A stretch of DNA of 33,440 bases. Origin: Gemmatimonadota bacterium (GTDB lineage Bacteria; Gemmatimonadota; Gemmatimonadetes; Gemmatimonadales; Gemmatimonadaceae). The notes under the pieces were generated by a model, which saw nothing but the letters and a program-made list of their open reading frames with translations, did no database searches and had not been told where the DNA came from. Below, in pieces: positions 31,508 through 33,440 of the stretch. Location: the NCBI GenBank assembly GCA_028287285.1, contig JAQBPY010000324.1:1-33440 (forward strand), given 5' to 3'. How positions within the stretch are numbered: the stretch's first letter is position 1; each line of letters begins with the position of its first letter. Position numbers and translations under genes: made by a program.

Positions 31508-33440
31508 CGAAAGTACGCTCGTGGATGATCGCCGCCATGCTTGCCGCGATCATCGCGTACCTGCCAGCGCTGAGGGCGCCGTATGTCTTCGACGACATCT
31601 CGGCCATTCCCGGCAACGCCTCCATTCGCCAGCTGTCGACATCGATGTCGCCACCGCCAAATACTGCAGTTTCCGGACGGCCAGCAGTCAACTACACCTT
31701 TGCAGTGAACTATTGGATCAATGATCGACTTGGCGTTGACCAGCGTGCCACGCCCAATGGCAGGAACAAGACCCTGGGGTTTCATCTTGTGAACCTCCTG
31801 CTGCACATTGCATGCGGCCTGCTGATCTTCTGCCTTCTAAGAGATGTGCTTAGGGTATGCCTTGACGGACCGATGGCGTTTGATGCGGACAACCTTGCCG
31901 TTGCCGTGGCCGCGCTGTGGCTATTGCATCCTGTTCAGAGTGAAGCCGTAAACTACCTCGTTCAACGAACGGAGCTCCTGGTCTCATTCTGCTACCTCGC
32001 CACCATCTACTCGGCGAGTCGTGCCTGGCGCGCCCAATCGCCGTGGCGCTGGTATACCGTTGCAGTCGTTGCCTGCCTGCTCGGAATGTTGAGCAAGGAG
32101 GTCATGTTCACGGCTCCCGTCGCACTCGCGATATTCGATCGCATATTCTATTCAAGGTCGTGGGCCGCAATGTGGCACGACGGAAAACGCGTCGCGTTCT
32201 ACGGCCTTCTCGCGCTCACCAGCGTTGTGGTTGTTGCAGCTGCCATGGCCGGTACGCGAGCGGGTACGGCTGGACTGCACTCCGGCATCAGCGTACCGGC
32301 CTATGTCTACAGCCAGGCATGGGCAATAACGCACTATCTAAGGCTGATCGTGATTCCCGCCGGACTCACGTTCGACTATGGCGCTGCACCGGTGGTTGGA
32401 ATGCGCGGTATGCCGGGTGCAATCGTGCTCGCGGCCATTGCGGGAGCAACAGTCATCGCGTGGACGCGGCTCGAGAAGCGCAGGTGGGTGGCATTCGCGG
32501 GCTCATGGTTTTTCCTCACGCTCGCGCCTTCATCGAGCATCGTGCCCATCTCCACGGAGATTGCCGCAGAGCGCCGGGTGTATCTCGCCCTCGTGTCCGT
32601 TCTGATCATGATCGTTCTTGGCGCGGACCATCTTGTGCGACGCCATGAGCGCCTTCGTCGCTGGGGGCTGCGCGTCGCCGTCATGACTTGCATGCTGTTC
32701 ACTGCACTCACCTTTTTACGCAGTGTCACGTACGCGAGCAGCGAGCGCCTCTGGCGCGATGCAATGGAGAAGGTACCCGGTAACCCGCGCGCCTATCATA
32801 GCCTTGCAACGGAACTCGTATACGAAGATCCTCCGCGGTTGTTCGAGGCGGAGACACTGCTTCGCGAAGCCATCCGGCGTGATTCGCTGTATGCACCCGC
32901 ATGGTCGAGTCTCGCCGCCGTGCTGGCCGATCTCAACCGGTCCGGCGATGCCGAAGCAGCGCTCGCGCGCGTCCTGGCAATCGACCCAGGCAACGACGAT
33001 GCGACTGCACTGCTCGGTAGACTCTTGCTGAGGCGAGGCAATGCAGCGGGTGCGATTCCATATCTCGAGGGGCACGCGCGAGCCTTCCCTTCCGACGATG
33101 CCTTCGTCTCCCTGGGAACCGCCTACCTCATGGCCGGTCGAGGCGACGACGGATACGCTGCCCTGCGCGAAGCATTGCGTCTCAATCCCGCCCGCGTGGA
33201 CGCGATGCGGACGCTGGGCGGTGCGCTTGCGGAGCAGGGGCGAGCTGCCGATGCCGTGCCCATCCTGGAGGCCGCGGTACGTACGGACAGTCTTTCCGCC
33301 TTGAGTCAGGCGCTGTTGAGCTATGCGCTGGCTCGGCTTGGAAACCGCAATGAAGCCTCTCGGCACGCAGCCATTGCAGCGGCGAATGCCAATGGCAGTG
33401 CGAGTGTTTTCATTCTTGCTGGCAGAGCCGAGTTTGCGCT
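31504..33440 (+). CDS. Second TMTC-like membrane glycosyltransferase with TPR tail (cut by window end)
   Basis: This reading frame is open from GTG 31504 to the window end: 645 codons plus two bases, with no stop. It is a paralogue of the gene before it, with the same order of motifs: YVFDDISAIPGN, SGRPAVNYTF, LHPVQSEAVNYLVQRTELL, SKEVMFTAPVALAIFD, TFDYGAAP, then APSSSIVPISTEIAAERRVYL, and from about residue 420 on a series of TPR-like repeats (for example GTAYLMAGRGDDGYAALREA). The GTG overlaps the upstream TGA by four bases. The two proteins have clearly diverged in sequence, so this is an old duplication and not a recent copy. The end of the repeat tail is not seen. Confidence 0.8.
   Translation, partial: MTKVRSWMIAAMLAAIIAYLPALRAPYVFDDISAIPGNASIRQLSTSMSPPPNTAVSGRPAVNYTFAVNYWINDRLGVDQRATPNGRNKTLGFHLVNLLLHIACGLLIFCLLRDVLRVCLDGPMAFDADNLAVAVAALWLLHPVQSEAVNYLVQRTELLVSFCYLATIYSASRAWRAQSPWRWYTVAVVACLLGMLSKEVMFTAPVALAIFDRIFYSRSWAAMWHDGKRVAFYGLLALTSVVVVAAAMAGTRAGTAGLHSGISVPAYVYSQAWAITHYLRLIVIPAGLTFDYGAAPVVGMRGMPGAIVLAAIAGATVIAWTRLEKRRWVAFAGSWFFLTLAPSSSIVPISTEIAAERRVYLALVSVLIMIVLGADHLVRRHERLRRWGLRVAVMTCMLFTALTFLRSVTYASSERLWRDAMEKVPGNPRAYHSLATELVYEDPPRLFEAETLLREAIRRDSLYAPAWSSLAAVLADLNRSGDAEAALARVLAIDPGNDDATALLGRLLLRRGNAAGAIPYLEGHARAFPSDDAFVSLGTAYLMAGRGDDGYAALREALRLNPARVDAMRTLGGALAEQGRAADAVPILEAAVRTDSLSALSQALLSYALARLGNRNEASRHAAIAAANANGSASVFILAGRAEFA

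Noticed and set aside
1-33440. Search for defence systems, CRISPR arrays, insertion sequences or prophage
   Set aside because: No repeat-spacer pattern, transposase, integrase, terminal inverted repeats or phage structural genes are visible; the window is core chromosome.

Overview
This is a GC-rich, densely packed bacterial chromosome segment. It holds 27 protein genes, two of them cut by the window ends, and one tRNA. No gap between genes exceeds about 120 bases, and I see no insertion sequence, phage gene, CRISPR array or rRNA. MlaEFD-type lipid transport and a heptose-phosphate kinase indicate a diderm (outer-membrane) organism. Gene content, frequent GTG/TTG starts and 4-base start/stop overlaps fit a Gemmatimonadota-like bacterium, but that is my best guess and not something the sequence proves.

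Layout. (1) Positions 1-4878, minus strand: a run reading heptose-7-phosphate kinase, Aur1-like PAP2 lipid phosphatase, calcineurin-like phosphoesterase, alkylglycerone-phosphate synthase (AGPS), then the N-terminus of a fatty acyl-CoA reductase (FAR). FAR and AGPS together supply the fatty alcohol and the ether bond of glycerol ether lipids. (2) Positions 4998-7667, plus strand: mlaE-mlaF-mlaD, an ABC cassette for lipid transfer between membranes; its MCE protein carries a tail of 34-residue repeats. (3) Positions 7718-11449: tRNA-Val(CAC), a Rhizobium-type asparaginase, a carboxymuconolactone-decarboxylase-like protein, the ribosome-assembly GTPase Obg and DprA. (4) Positions 11442-26029: a long housekeeping run of hemW, hrcA, dnaJ, prmA, rsmE, a HIT hydrolase, a YqeY protein, mutS2, dnaG, a zinc-ribbon coiled-coil protein, recJ, rsmD, coaD and pta. 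(5) Positions 26029-28486: a partner-switching cassette (STAS antagonist, RsbW-like kinase, GAF-PP2C phosphatase) with no sigma factor beside it. (6) Positions 28494-33440: ksgA followed by two tandem TMTC-like membrane glycosyltransferase/TPR genes, the second running off the window.

Points that stand out. coaD, normally essential, has an in-frame TAA at codon 29. Several genes (the heptose kinase, hrcA, yqeY and recJ, possibly coaD) have a sigma70-like -35/-10 pair so close to the start codon that the transcript should begin at or within a few bases of it, which suggests leaderless mRNAs. The rsbW-like gene has a similar promoter followed at the predicted +1 by a 14-bp hairpin. Most of the window is ordinary conserved machinery. 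The least described parts are the ether-lipid gene group, the MlaD repeat tail, the rsbW leader and the twin TMTC-like genes. All assignments come from reading motifs by eye, without database searches.
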